NCBI GenBank assembly: GCA_029204225.1 | Contig: CM055099.1 | Coordinates: 45,759,193-45,823,192 of the forward strand | Length of the DNA: 64,000 bases | Direction: 5' to 3' | Source of the DNA: Diphasiastrum complanatum | Taxonomy: Eukaryota; Streptophyta; Lycopodiopsida; Lycopodiales; Lycopodiaceae | Part shown: piece after piece, positions 33,540 to 45,419 of the stretch | Position numbering within the stretch: the first letter of the stretch is position 1 | How the letters are laid out: each line of letters starts with the position of its first letter | The notes under the pieces: generated by a model | What the model saw: the letters and a program-made list of their open reading frames with translations, nothing else | Told to the model about the DNA's origin: nothing | Database searches by the model: none | Translations under genes and position numbers: made by a program

Positions 33540-34763
33540 TCGCGTACTAAAAAAATGAGCTCCCAAGTTAGATTTACCTAAGTACGATGGTAACACTGAT
33601 CCTCAAAGATTTCTTCAAGTCTTTAAGAACGCATGCGATGTCTATGACGAGACATCACCAGATGCTATGGTATAGCTCTTCTCGATGACCATGATCGAGC
33701 GAGCACGAGAATGATTTTTTAACCTTGATCGTGAAGATAAACGAGACTGGTCACTCTTGAAGAAAGCATTTATCAAACGCTTCAAGCCATTTCACTTGAT
33801 CGAAAGTCCTTTTGTCAAGCTAAGTAACATCAAAATGACAAAGGATGAGAAAGTATTTGTGAAAAATACAGATCCTAAGTGGATCTAAACTCCAAGATCA
33901 TTGGCTTGAATGCTTGCACTCCAAACTACATAAGCTAGGAATTGGCAACACATTCTATGCTACCTAGAATGCAAAGAACTTGATCAAAAAGCATTTATCA
34001 CAAATGGAAACTTCCATAAACATCAAGTGCGGCCCAAAATAGCATTATACAGTCCATAATACATCAGCCTATCACTTTTGGAAAGCACCTAAGATCATAC
34101 ACAATAGCTTGAAGACAATACACACAACAATGCTCTCAATGGAGGAAGAAACAATGACAATGATCTATTGATCTCAATGAAGCATACAAAAGGTTTCTCC
34201 AACCTGTTCTCTACGACTTCCCTACTATTTATGGATGAGAAAGATGACTCTCTCTCCTCTCTCTAGAAGGTACTTGACCCTAGATATTCCCTATATAGGA
34301 AAAATAGCTAAAAATGGCTTATATGACCAAAATACATCAAAATGGTCTCATTTTGAAGGGTATGAAGTTTGACACTTCATCATACTGAAAAAATACAGTA
34401 AATAAAAACATTGTGGCCTGGTTCACACGTGCAAAACTCCAGAACCAAAACTATTTACAATTTTAGCCAATTTAGGTCTCAAACTAGCTAGGAAATGTTG
34501 ACAATTTTCACAGTATTTGACTACATTGAACAATTTAAAAGATTAAAAAGTCAGGTACAAGAACAACCCACTGAATCTATGCTCATAATTTGGTTCCTCG
34601 TTGGACTTCCACGATGGATTCGCTCCAATGATGAATATACATCATTGAAACAAGCCATGTCTGATGCCATTCGGGAAGAAGATGGGAGATCAGATGTCGA
34701 TGAGCCATGTGAACGGAGAGCACATCGTGCTGTCCAAGAAGCTCGACCAAACGATGAAACATG
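33540..34763 (+). pseudogene. G3 gypsy gag, split by an insertion
   Basis: The gag domain begins LDLPKYDGNTDPQRFLQVF (about 33570), continues REWFFNLDREDKRDWSLLKKAF and KRFKPFHLIESPF to about 33858, and resumes at about 34512 with FDYIEQFKRLKSQVQEQ, GLPRWIRSNDEYTSLKQAM and AIREEDGRSD. A TAG near 33672 and a stop near 33720 disable it. The product is related to the G1 gag. Confidence 0.85.
33859..34511. mobile_element. 653-bp insertion in G3 gag with 7-bp target duplication
   Basis: The flanks AGTATTT (33852-33858 and 34512-34518) are identical, and the gag reading continues across once one copy is discounted. The insert ends GTGAAAAA...TTTTCAC, a short terminal inverted repeat. No coding frame. 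MITE-like; a solo LTR is less likely because the duplication is 7 bp and not 5. Confidence 0.75.
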
Positions 34764-35359
34764 AGAACAGTTGTGGAAAACATAGATATACCTCCACTAT
34801 GTGGAATTTACAAGATAGCTAAACGTCGAATCACATGACTAGTTAACGCTAATCAACTAGTTAGTTAGTCTCCGTCGTTGCTACTCGTTTCAGCTGGGCG
34901 TGAAGCCCGTTGAGCTGCCAGCTGACAGCGCGAAAGATTTTTCTTTGTAATCTAATGATTGTATGAGCCAAATATTTTGAATAGGTGTCACATTCCATGT
35001 GTAGAGGACAGCTCACACGTGTGAAAATAGCTGAAGTAGGCGAGTTTTTGCTTCTAGAAGATTTCCATGAAGATCTCCATATAGTAGGAAAATAGACCAA
35101 AAATGTCCAAAATGGAAAGTTTTGATCCAAGTGTCAAATTACATGATGGTGACAAGGCATCCTCACATGTGTGTGATTTGATGCATGATCAGTACATCGA
35201 GCTCCAAGAAGTATATATATAGGCCATAATCAATGTGAGACACCAATCTTGGTTTTGGAAGCAATTTTGAGTGATTCTCTCCATTTGTCTACATTTGTTT
35301 TGATTGTTTTGAGGTTCTATCAATGTGTACTTGATTTTTAGGTTGGAGTCCGTACTTAG
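34764..35359. other. no gene recognised
   Basis: No coding frame assigned. The stretch carries ACACGTGTGA near 35013, like ACACGTGCAA inside the 653-bp insert, so part may be related non-coding mobile DNA. Confidence 0.4.
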
Positions 35360-37154
35360 TGTTGGGAGTATTCCCAACAAAGTGTAAATAAATAAAATCA
35401 TCCAATAAAATGTGTCGCGAGGGCATGGCATCCTACGCGTATAAGCCCATGGCCCAATGAGCACGCAAGTCAAAGTGTAAATAAAAAAAAATAAGACTTG
35501 GGCCTTTGTAATCAAAATAAAACTTGAGGCCCAAAGTCGATTTTAAACTTAGAGTTTACTTGTTAGAGTTGGGTCCAATTTTGGACTCACATGAATCTTG
35601 TGATTTCCAATGTACTTTTTGTGGACCCTTGGATCAAGTTGGATCCAAGATGAATGGATAGGATCAATGTGAATATTAGCCAATAGGATTGAGGGGCAAG
35701 GGCCTTCCCCATTTTATAAAAAGGCACCACTTGTACACTATTGGGATGCTTAATAGAGAGGAGGAGACTCTACTATTTTGAGAGCTCAAGCATCCTCATT
35801 TGCTAATCAATCTTGCTTATGCTATTGTTGTGGTTGCTTGTTATTTCCATTTTTTCCATGCTTTTTGTTTGTGATTAGTTAAGGTTTCTCCATAAGCAAT
35901 GACATTGAGCATTTGAGCTAACCTCCATCTCATCTCTCTCTCTTTCTCTCTTTTCTTCTCTCTTCCTCTTCTTGTCTATCCTTTTCTTTCACCCAAAAGC
36001 ATGATGAATGTTAGTGTAGAGGAGTAGAGTTAAAGGAGGGTAGTGTTAGTGGTGAATAGAGTTAAGGGAGAAAGTCGGAAACTAACTAAAAATAGCATCT
36101 ATGCATAGTTAGGTACCTATCCAATAATCTAACCCTTGTTGACAGGGGGGAGGGCTATACTACGCAAGATTTTCGACCCTACAGTGGCGTCGTTGCCGGG
36201 GATAGGTTTCCACTAACTAGTTTAGCTATTTTTCTGCTTTTTAGAGTAGTTTTAGGTAGATTTCTGGGAGTTTAGAGTTAGTTTTCTGTTTTTTTTTTGT
36301 GTTTGGACTGTTCACAGCTAGCGGAGGAGGTGTGAGAGGGTACAAGAGGCCCTGAACAGCCTCTAAGGGCTTGAAACCCAAACCAACCAGCGCAAAAACC
36401 CAAAAAAAGCACACCAATCTGTATTTTTGGAGGGAAAAAGAGTCTTAAATCTCATCACATTTTTATATCTCCAGAACTAGTGTGAATTAACCCTTGCATG
36501 ACTGGCAGCAGCTCCAGGGTACTGTCCCAGATCTGCATAGAAGCCAAGCAGATTGTAAAAATCAGAGAAAAATCATAAAAAAAATTCAAAAAGCCCTTGA
36601 AAAAATCCAAAAAAATTCAAATCTTCATAAGAACTCTCGCAGAACTCTCTGAACTTCCATCTCAGTGAGACAAGGACACAGAGAAGTTTGTGAGAGTTAG
36701 TTTGATGTCTAAGTGCATGTACGAGAGTTCCCAGTGAAAAAAAGGTGAAAAAGTACTAGTGAACTCTCGCAAACAGCAAAATTTTGAGTTCCATTGTTCA
36801 AGAACTCTCGCAGATGATTCTGAAGTTTCATCTCAGTGAGACCAGGACACAGAAGAGCTTGTGAGAGTTAGTTTGATTCCAGTGAGCAGAAAATTGGGTT
36901 TAATTGCAAAAAAAAATCACTAAAAAGTGAAGATCCAGCAAATCCATCCAGTAAGAACTCTCGTAGAACCTCTCAATCGATTCAGAATGTCAATTTACAT
37001 CAGTGATGAAGCCTGCGAGAGTTAGTTTTGAGATTTGGTAAAGATCAAGCCAAAAAAGTGGTTTTGAACCCTCGCAGATATTGAAATTTTCACTTCTTGC
37101 AAGAGTTAACTCTCGCAGAGAATTCTATAGTGAGATCTGATCCAGATCCAACTA
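35360..37154 (+). mobile_element. Ty3/gypsy family G2, LTR and leader only
   Basis: LTR 35360-36183 (824 bp) is nearly the same length as, and collinear with, the copy at 21863. The primer site TGGCGTCGTTGCCGGGGA is at 36185-36202. The leader to 37154 has the same CTCTCGCAG/GCGAGAG motif array. Homology stops at about 37154, where minus-strand gypsy sequence begins; gag is absent. Confidence 0.9.
36620..37125 (+). repeat. G2 leader motif array, second copy
   Basis: GAACTCTCGCAGA (36630, 36807), GTGCATGTACGAGAGTTC (36712), GTGAGAGTTAGTTTG (36690, 36860), GCCTGCGAGAGTTAG (37012), ACCCTCGCAGAT (37069) and GCAAGAGTTAACTCTCGCAG (37099). Arrangement matches 22985-23800. Confidence 0.8.
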
Positions 37155-38530
37155 CAAATTTGACACCTGCTATTCGAACCTTAATATTTGATAAATGACC
37201 ATCAGGTTTTATAACGCGTTGATCAGCCATACAAAGTTTGTATCATGGTTGATCGAGGGTATGGAAGTCCCATGACTTTGCCAAGGACAAAGTCATTATA
37301 TTAACGCTTGATCCGCTTTCTAGGATAGTAGATACTGTGGGATAGTCTTTATAGGACAAAGGCAAGGTGATGATAGTCCCCTTAGCAACACCTATATTCA
37401 GCAGATTCATAGGAATCTGGAGAATTTCAGGAATCTCTTCTGTTTTTCGTTGTTCATCAGGAATAGTAGGCAGCTGAAAACTATGATGGATATATCGTTG
37501 AAGCCCGGTGAAAGATTTTAGCGCACTATGGAATGGCATAGTGAGTTGAGCTTGCAAGAGGTCAGAAAATACTTCAAGTCCCTGTAGGGATTGCTCTTTG
37601 TCAGGGATCTAAGTGGATAACAGACTTTCCGTATGTTCTTCCTCTCACAAAAACTCATCTCGAAATTCATTGTATTGTCGTTGTTCCACGTTTGGGTTAG
37701 GGTAGTCTTTGGATAATGTGGAAGCTGTTAAGTGGCTTCCATGTGGGTCAGCTGATTTAACATTGTTTTGTTGTTGTTCTTGTTGTTGGCGTTGTGCTCT
37801 AGTGAGAACTCTAATAGGTTCAAATGACATATGATGTGTTGGAAGTATCATGTTAGGTTGTTTAGGGCAGTCTTTGAGACTATGTTTGTGAACACAGTCT
37901 GGACACTTCGCATGGTATTGGTTCTTAACTTTAAAGTCAACCATGAAGTAGCCAGTTTCGCCACAAATAAAACAATGGTTGCTCATTGGACCTATGGCAA
38001 TAGCATAACCATCTTGGATGGCTAGCTGTGCTGGATTTTTTGGTGGTGTGGAATACTCATCCCGTTTGCACAAGCATGAGTTGTCGGTTGGATATTGTTG
38101 AGAATGGAAGTATTGTATCGTGGTGATATGAGTGATCGTAGGAGTTTTCTACAAGATGTGTTTGTGCATATTCTCGAGGGTGTCTATGTTTTTGTGCTCC
38201 TAGATCAGGTTGTCCCCTTGGAGGTGGTCCTAAGAATGCCAGTTGTGGTTGAGGTTCATGTCTAGATGATCTGTGCAACTCTTGTATATGGACTTGGTTG
38301 ATTCATGATAGATAGTGTTGATTTTGATCCTCTCTGGATCATAACAAGAAGATGTGAATACAGATATGTGTAAGAGACAAAGAGAGACATAACAAATAGA
38401 GTAAGAAAGTCAGGACACCATAGCTGTGCATGAAAGTCTGCCAACGAGCAGAACACAGAGAAAGAGTAGAATGTCATTCTGCCAACGAGCGAGACACTGA
38501 CGAATTCACTCTAAACTAAAACTGATAATA
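37155..38530 (-). pseudogene. Ty3/gypsy gag-protease fragment, minus strand
   Basis: Read leftwards: a His/Pro-rich gag region (38280-38060), zinc knuckles CFICGETGYFMVDF and CPDCVHKHSLKDC, a Gln-rich stretch, the EFRDEF phrase, then protease with STILESGSSVNIM (Asp of the D-S-G triad replaced by Glu) near 37300. The orientation is opposite to the G2 leader it abuts. A similar protein is encoded at 40545-41760. Frames are interrupted between 37645 and 37557. Confidence 0.75.
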
Positions 38531-38816
38531 CAATCACTCTATTTTCGTGTATCTTGTCTTGTGCTATGTATCATGATTGCTAGAATAGAATGTGTTTTGT
38601 GATGCGTAGTCGAGTGTCTAGGATCCTGTAAGGGCTTCCGCACAAAAGAAAATTTGAAGACAGAAAATTGTTCGCGATAAAGAAGACGAAGAGGACGAAT
38701 ACAAATCAGTCTCACACATGCGCTTCCGAGACAATTAGCTCTATATGCCACTTTCAAAATGTAAGGAATCAAGTTCTAAGTTCTAAAGCTCAAACCTAGG
38801 GGCAGCAAAAAGTTTT

Positions 38817-38902
38817 CTTATACAATGAGGATCGCCATAAAACAACTTTTGTGACGGAATGGAGAACTTATGCTTATAAAGTGATGCCATTTGGACTTTG
38901 TT
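38817..38902 (+). pseudogene. gypsy reverse transcriptase fragment
   Basis: A frame of 28 codons reads RHKTTFVTEWRTYAYKVMPF, the conserved reverse transcriptase block also seen in G1 (HHKTAFATEWSTYAYKVMSF). It ends abruptly at a T-rich tract. Confidence 0.8.
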
Positions 38903-40540
38903 TTTTTTTCGTTTCATTTTGTAGTTTTTGTTTCACGTCCCTTTTGCGGTTTGCGGTTCTGGAGTGTGTTTGCGATTCACGATTGATTCACGAATCGTTC
39001 ATGCTTCGAGTCAAAGACACATTGACTATCACAAATTATTCTCGTTCGACCTTTGTGTCTTGTTCGTGCTGTGACAAAGTTGCAGGAGTTCACCATTTCT
39101 GACACTAATTTATGTCAGAAATTTTTTTAGCTCCCTAACAAATACATGTGGCTTTTTCAAAGCATGTAAAACAACCAAAATCAGGCAAAGTATGTTCTGT
39201 GTAGTATCAACTTAGCTTGTTCCAAGAACAGAAGGCCAATAATCTTTATACTAGTAGAAAAATAGATAGATTGACTTGAAATGATTTAAACATAGACAAT
39301 CATCATTATAGCTAACTGCAAAGAAACCTACAATGAGACATAAATGCCGACTAACATGGACTTTCAAAGAGGGTTTGAAGAAATGTCACAGAAAGAGAGT
39401 AATGCCTCCAGGTATCTAGTTAAATATAAATCATAGACATGCTATTTGCGAGAAAATTAATTAGAGGAACATGCTGCTGTACGAGGAACTATTAATAAGA
39501 TGCAAGCAAGTGTCAACGCTGGCCTTAGTAGCTCCTACAGATATGCAACAGAGCTGACTTCATTGGAAGACAACACAAACAAACTGACTTCACTAAAAAT
39601 TAAGCTTAAAAGATATGAAAATGTACCTGTTACAATAGCTCCAATGCATTTGCCAGCTTCAAGCACCCACATAATCATCCATGAACCCACATTTTCATAA
39701 GAGTATTGGCAATAACGAGAAGAGCCAGTTGTGAAGTGCAACAATCACAAATTTGAACACTTAGGAGCAACGCTGTGCAATCCGACAGAACCGTGAGGAC
39801 ATAAAGGAGGCTGAATGCACTTTTTTGTTGCAGAAGATGCGCTCGAGGAGAGCTGCAAATCATATCAATCTCTGTTTAGAAGCATAGAGCATCAAGCTCT
39901 GTTCAGAAGCATAGAGAAGGTGATGAGGAGCAGCTCATTCGGAGCAGCATTCACAGAATGAACAAGTAGGTGATGAGGAGCAGCCGATGAGCCGCAATAT
40001 TTCCTGAGCGAGCGAGGTAGCATTCTAAATGCCCAAAATGCAGTAGCCAATGTTCAGTTGATCTAGAGAATCGTGAGAGCAGCTATTGGTAGTTGATGGA
40101 GGGAGGAACAACAGTCGAAGAGGACGCCGAGACCAGCAGCCATTGGCAGTTGATGGATGCTGCATCCTGCCTGCCTCCACCTTCCAACCACCTCCAAATC
40201 CTTGCGCCACTTGCAAAATCTACCTGGGCAGCCCCATCTGGCCCCACATACGAGTGCTCTTATCCCATTGGCGCGGCCGTTACAAGGAGAGACATGCCTA
40301 TAAGGCCCGACCGCAGGGCCCTGGTGGTTTTTTTTTTTAAATTTGTATTTAGGAACTAGGGTTAGGTTAGGTTAGATTAGGTTAGGTTAGGTCTGTCTTT
40401 TTTTATTAAAACCTTCAAAACTTTAGAATGAAGAAACTTAACAATATTTACAAACAAAATAAACTTCAAAATTGAAGTATTGAAGTGATTCTCTTTCACT
40501 TGGAAAAAAAATCCAAAAGAAAAATTTTCAGAATTCTGGC
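38903..40540. other. no gene established
   Basis: Mixed sequence. A minus-strand stretch near 39860-39600 has short exon-like frames (one with EAGKCIGAIVTG before a GT donor) but is broken and was not assigned. 39890-40330 is GC-richer with overlapping short frames. Confidence 0.35.
40358..40392. repeat. short TTAGG pentamer repeat
   Basis: About seven units of GTTAG with one GATTAG interruption. Too short and of the wrong unit for a plant telomere (TTTAGGG). Confidence 0.85.
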
Positions 40541-40544
40541 TAGT

Positions 40545-41760
40545 CTGATTCATCGTAATGACCCTTTATAGTTGAATCGACACTTTCTGGATCATCATAG
40601 GTAGTTGAAGACCAATCGTCTTCAATTCATGCAAGCTTTATCTTCCCTGTGGCATCGACATAGATTCTCTTGTCTCTAGGGCCAAAAACTATTTTGTTTT
40701 TCTTCCAGTCTTGAATTACTCCACTCTATGGTGAAATTCAAACATGCAATTTTAATCGGTAAATTGCTTATGTGACCTGTAGGCATCGTCATTCCTTGGT
40801 CAGCCCTCATAACTTGTACTTAGGCTTTTCCAATGTGGATATTCCCCATGCCTTTGCTAAGGACATGACGATAAAATTCATGCCAGACCCACTATCGAGA
40901 ATGGCTTGCACGGATGGATAGGTTTTGTAGTGCACAGGTAAGGTGATGTTGTAACCTTTAGCAACACCAATCTAAAGTAAGCTCATATCTACATTGTGAA
41001 CCACTTCGTTGTTTTCCGGTTGTCTCAACTCATCTGGTATATCAGGCTCCTAGGAGCTTTGCAGTATGGCATCTCGTAGGGGTTTGGAAAACTTGACGGC
41101 TGTGTAGAAGGGCATGGTGATTTGGGCTTGTAAGAGATCGGAAAGAACCTCTATTCCTCGTGGTAGTTGCCCCTGTGTAGGTAATTGGGCAGATGGCGAA
41201 GTAGAAATCTTCACTTTAGCTCTATCAAACTCATCTTGAAATTCATGGTATTGCCTTTGAGCTTCTATAGGGTCAGGGTAGGACTGTGGAATCATGGAAG
41301 TATTAGCACTAGGTTGTGGTTGTGTTGGGTCCTTATTCTGATCTAAGGCCCTCTGTTGCGTACGTGTGACAACAAGCAATGGCTCTTCGAGATATCCTAC
41401 ATGCAAGAACTGTCTTTTTAATTTGGCTTGGTTAGGGCAATCTTTATTTCAATGTTTTTTTATACAATTGGTACATTCAACTACAAATTGATAATATAAT
41501 CTACATTCACTTTGAAAGTGACTGGTTTCTTTGCATACAAAGAATTTTGGATAGGAGGTAGAGGTCTCATCTACGTACGTGTTATTAACACCTTCATCAT
41601 AAGTAGGTTCATAGACTGGGGTGTCATAAGAGGAATTCTGCACTACATTGGCCTGTACGTGTGGTCAGTTTTGTGGGTTTGGCTTGTTTGGTTGGGCGGA
41701 TCCTCTTCAACCTAGGAGTGCCAATCTTTGTTGGTGTGCAGGTGGTTGTTGCTACAACTT
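40545..41760 (-). pseudogene. Ty3/gypsy gag-protease fragment, minus strand, second copy
   Basis: Read leftwards: a zinc knuckle CKETSHFQSECRLYYQ (about 41540) with CTNCIKKH, the frame 41406-41050 (VVTRTQQRALDQ, EFQDEFDRAKVKI, LLQAQITMPFYTAVKF), then protease with AILDSGSGMNFIVMSL near 40880 and FGPRDKRIYVDATGKIKLA near 40660. Several stops. Collinear with the 37.2-38.5-kb fragment; the intact DSG triad is kept here. Confidence 0.75.
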
Positions 41761-41883
41761 GATGCGGCATGTCACAAAGTATACAATGCTGCATTTCATA
41801 TGGTCTGTGTGATGGACACTCATTACCGGTATGTGCACCAACACTAGATGTGCCCTAATGAGAGACATTTTGGAGTTCGAGAG

Positions 41884-41985
41884 CCATTGACCTTTGATGA
41901 GACAAAGGATCTCAAAGAGTGGCAAAGGGCAATGTAAGAGGAGATCAAATCAATCCACATGCATGATACGTGGGAGTTGAATGTA
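41884..41985 (+). pseudogene. copia reverse transcriptase start, fragment
   Basis: Reads PLTFDETKDLKEWQRAM, a stop, then EEIKSIHMHDTWELN, the N-terminal block of copia reverse transcriptase. Nothing else of the element was found nearby. Confidence 0.75.
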
Positions 41986-41989
41986 GGGA

Positions 41990-43086
41990 ATAATTGCATC
42001 TCTAACTGGTAAGTTGATGACATTTTGTGCTTTCCATTTTATCCTGCAAATGCCCGATGATCTTCTTCAATCATTGGCCTTCTCTCTTAACCTGTCACAA
42101 TCTCCCATAGCTCCTTTTCCATCAAAATATTTTTCAGTTTGAATCTCCAAACTGCATAGTTGTCAGCTCCTTCCAATTTGCTTGACTCATTGAGGACGCT
42201 CTCGCTTAGAGTTGCCATTACTAGATAGATGAGTCTGGATCACAGAAAAATGGCTCAGTCTAAGCACACAACTTGTCTCCAAACGTACCACACCACAAAA
42301 TTATATCTTGGTTGTACACTTGATATCGGTTCAGCGCGTGGGTGTACTACTGCTCGGGACCTTCTTAGGCTCGCGCGCGTTGATCTGATATTGGTACAGA
42401 TATGCGATATCGGTTCGGCGTGTGGGTGTGCGACCACTCAAAAAAAAATTTAGTTCGCGCGGGTTGATCCGATATTAGTACGGATCAGGATGAAAAGTAG
42501 AGGGAATATAAGAATTTTCAGACAGATTGTCAGAGAGATTTGCAAAGATTTTGAAGTGTGTGATCGTTCAAAAGGCAAAAATCACTAATGTGAAAAGTAT
42601 GTAGTCTCATAAATTCTGAATGGCAATACTAGATACTATTTAGTGTGATCTGCGATTTTTCAAACAGACAAATGAGAGATTTCTTGGCAAACCTCTCTCA
42701 CAAATGACACTTTTCACATAGGCTAGGAAGTATTGTAAAAATCTCCCCAGTCAACAGATTTTCAATCTGTTTGATGGTGCCCTGGCCTTTTTGATGCCTC
42801 CAAGACTGTGTCTTCATTCCCCACGGATGATTATGAGCATCAAAACCTGCAAAATACACCAAGGAAGAATTCATTCCAATTGTTTTTGTCTCTTGAAGCT
42901 TTCACTCTCATTTCCTATGCACTTCTATCCATTCAACAATTGTACATTAAAGAGAAATTTCCAAAATATACATATGCAACTCTCCAGTAATTGTCCCTTT
43001 TGCTGAGATGTTTGAAATCTTGTATGAGGATAGTTGGTACACTCATCTTGTAAATAATACATTGATCGACAACCTCCTGGCACCAT
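41990..43086. other. no gene; holds a two-copy tandem repeat
   Basis: Apart from the repeat at 42316-42486, only short unassigned frames. Confidence 0.45.
42316..42486. repeat. two-copy tandem repeat, about 90-bp period
   Basis: GATATCGGTTCAGCGCGTGG and GATATCGGTTCGGCGTGTGG start the two units, which continue through GCGCGTTGATCTGATATTGG and GCGGGTTGATCCGATATTAG. CG-rich compared with the surroundings. Confidence 0.8.
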
Positions 43087-43635
43087 TAAGCCCATGGCCC
43101 AATGAGCATGCAAGTTGAGTTGTAAATAGAATAATAGACTTGGGCCCCTTTGTAATTAAAATAAAACTTGAGGCCCAAAGTCATTTTAAACTTAGAAGTC
43201 TATTATTATAGAGTTGGGTCCAAATGGAGACTCGCATGAATCATGTGAAATCCAATGTACTTTTTTTAGACATTTGGATCAAGTTGGGTCCAAGATGAAT
43301 GGATAGGATTAGTGTACATATTAGCCAATAGTGTTTTGGGGCAAGGGCTTTCCCCATTTATAAAAAGGCACCTCATGTACTCTATTTTTCATGTTTAATG
43401 AGAAGGAGGAAACTCTACCATTTTTGGAAGAGAAACATCCTCATTTGCTATTCAATGCTTGCTATTGCTATTGTTGCTTTCTCTTTGCTTTCAAATTCAT
43501 GCTTTCTTGGTTTCCACAAATTCAGTTCCTATGATCCTTGCGAGAGTTACTTCCCAAGGATCTAAGAGATATCAAGGTTTTTTATCTGCAAAACAGCTAA
43601 AGAACCCTCGCACAAGAGAACCCACCATCCTTCAG

Positions 43636-43776
43636 CTTCCATCTGGCGATTGCTGCGTCGTCTGCTTCGGGTTTCCCTTCTGCACCTGTAACAACGTCAT
43701 ACAATTCTTTAGCCATTAGTACAGTTTTCATCCTAAATTTTCACATATGGTAATTGGCTCCATTAAGCTTGTCCAT
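43636..43776 (-). pseudogene. copia gag N-terminus from a second element
   Basis: Minus-strand reading from ATG 43776 gives MDKLNGANYHM, a stop, KFRMKTVLMAKELYDVVTG and a short continuation, a copia gag start of a lineage different from the adjoining element (which begins MATSIGIMLEANNRL). It stands where the 3' LTR of that element is expected. Confidence 0.75.
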
Positions 43777-43819
43777 GATGGGACTGGCTTTCCCTTGGGA
43801 ATCCATGTGAAAGATTAGT

Positions 43820-44170
43820 CTAAGTGATAAGAAAAACTATTAGTGACTTAAGTATGAAAATCTGGCACTGAGTTACAGAACAAGAAAGTGAAGTCCTATG
43901 CTTCATGAACAAGTCTTTTCCCAATGCTTTGGTGAAGATATCAGCTATACATTCCCTTGAAGACACATGTTGAAGCTCCACCTCCTTTGCAATGACTTGC
44001 TCCCTCACAAAATGACATTGCACCTCGATATGCTTGCTCCTAGCATAGTTTTTGACAATAGAACTTTGATCCATCATAAGAATGATCTTTTTCCTGAGAA
44101 TAGATCTCCTTTCAATGATTATGTAATGCTCAAAATAGAAACAACCATAATTGATATAGAGAATAGTGTC
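43820..44170 (-). pseudogene. copia RNase H C-terminus
   Basis: Reads SKHIEVQCHFVREQVIAKEV, HVSSRECIADIFTKALGKDLF, the conserved end of copia pol. The upstream catalytic part (44170-44260) is only weakly recognisable. Confidence 0.8.
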
Positions 44171-44259
44171 CACTTGGGATGCTTCACTATTTCTTACATT
44201 AATTTTACATGTAAAAATATGACTAGAACATGAAGAATCAATTAGAATGTAAATGAAAT

Positions 44260-45000
44260 GATTCCACCATGCTTCCAACTCTGAACTTTTTGGAAAAATA
44301 CAACAAACAAACAATAAATGTGAGTGATTAACATTTGCTTGCATGTCTCCTCCTCCTTTGTCCTTTGTTACCATGTATCCACCATGATACTCCATGATTG
44401 AGCTTCCATCTCCATCTTGCCACAAGATACCATCAAGCCTTGATGACTTGACCATGAATGAGTGACATAATGAGCCTCCAATAGCTTCATTTTCATCAAC
44501 AAACCAGCCAAGAATGCTAGTAAAAATCCAACATCAAAACAATGCTCGCCAATGTAGCTAGTTTTACCACATCTTGACAATTTGCACACATCCACATGAA
44601 ATTGCTCAAACATGAGATAGAACAAGTAAAGTAAACTTGAACAACACTTCCTTGCTGCTCCTTTGACCTTACTTGAGTCTTCATTATGCTGCAAAAATAG
44701 ATCCATAACACCTTTTCCAATTACCTCTCCTTTGATACTCTTGACTAGCTCCAAATTGCCAACTTCCCTTTTGACTAGTTGAAGCGCTTTGAGATCAACC
44801 TTTTGATATTCAACTTGATCATCAAAGTCATTGACCAGACTTTGTTTTCCAGATCCATTACTTGATTTTTCAGCAATATAACATTCATCCACTTGCATAG
44901 CTCCATGTACACAAGAAGAACCTCGAAAAGATGTTCCACTCTTCATAAGAGATCGATACTCAAGATCCATTGCTTGGATTCACTCCTCTTCTTTCCTTGC
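44260..45000 (-). pseudogene. reverse transcriptase stub followed by a foreign open frame
   Basis: Near 45000-44930 the copia reverse transcriptase start is seen (AMDLEYRSLMKSGTSF). After that the 200-codon frame (44970-44368) carries sequence unlike reverse transcriptase (QVDECYIAEKSSNGSGKQ, LFLQHNEDSSKVKGAARKCC). The family expects the catalytic YVDD region here; it is absent. The foreign part has no recognised family. Confidence 0.6.
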
Positions 45001-45040
45001 TTGATCTACACTTGTAGGCTGATCCAAAGAGGTTAGGAAT

Positions 45041-45419
45041 CATTAGGGGAGTTTTGAACTCCAAAAAGACCCTTTAAAAATTCGTGCAAGATGTCTTTTA
45101 TATTATTAAAATATTATAACACTAAGACTTTTGACTTGCCATAACTTTTTAATTATAGCTTAGAAGTATGTCATGTAACATATCATTGAAAAGCCCTTGT
45201 TGATCACTTTCCAACGCACCAAACTCCGCTAAATTCGGACTTACCACTAAAAAAATTATGCCATTTTTAGTGTGGAATCAAAATGTGGACTCAAAAAGTT
45301 ACGTTACGTAGATTTCAAATTTGAGTGTTTTGATTGGTCCATGTGTAAAAAAAATTTGAGAAAAAATAGAAAAAGAATCTTTACAAAGGGTCTTTTTTGG
45401 ATTTAGAACTCCTCTAATG
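45041..45419. mobile_element. MITE of about 380 bp with 45-bp terminal inverted repeats
   Basis: The left end CATTAGGGGAGTTTTGAACT and the reverse complement of the right end, CATTAGAGGAGTTCTAAAT, match through CCAAAAAGACCCTTT to about 45 bp. The interior is AT-rich and non-coding. It interrupts copia pol just after the integrase. The target duplication could not be fixed. Confidence 0.85.

Noticed and set aside
39600-39865. Possible N-acetyltransferase (NAA30-like) exon on the minus strand (EAGKCIGAIVTG before a GT donor)
   Set aside because: Only a dozen residues agree with what I know of the family, the frame upstream is broken and no second exon was seen.
40358-40392. Telomere-like repeat
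   Set aside because: Unit is TTAGG, seven copies, not the plant TTTAGGG; treated as a microsatellite.
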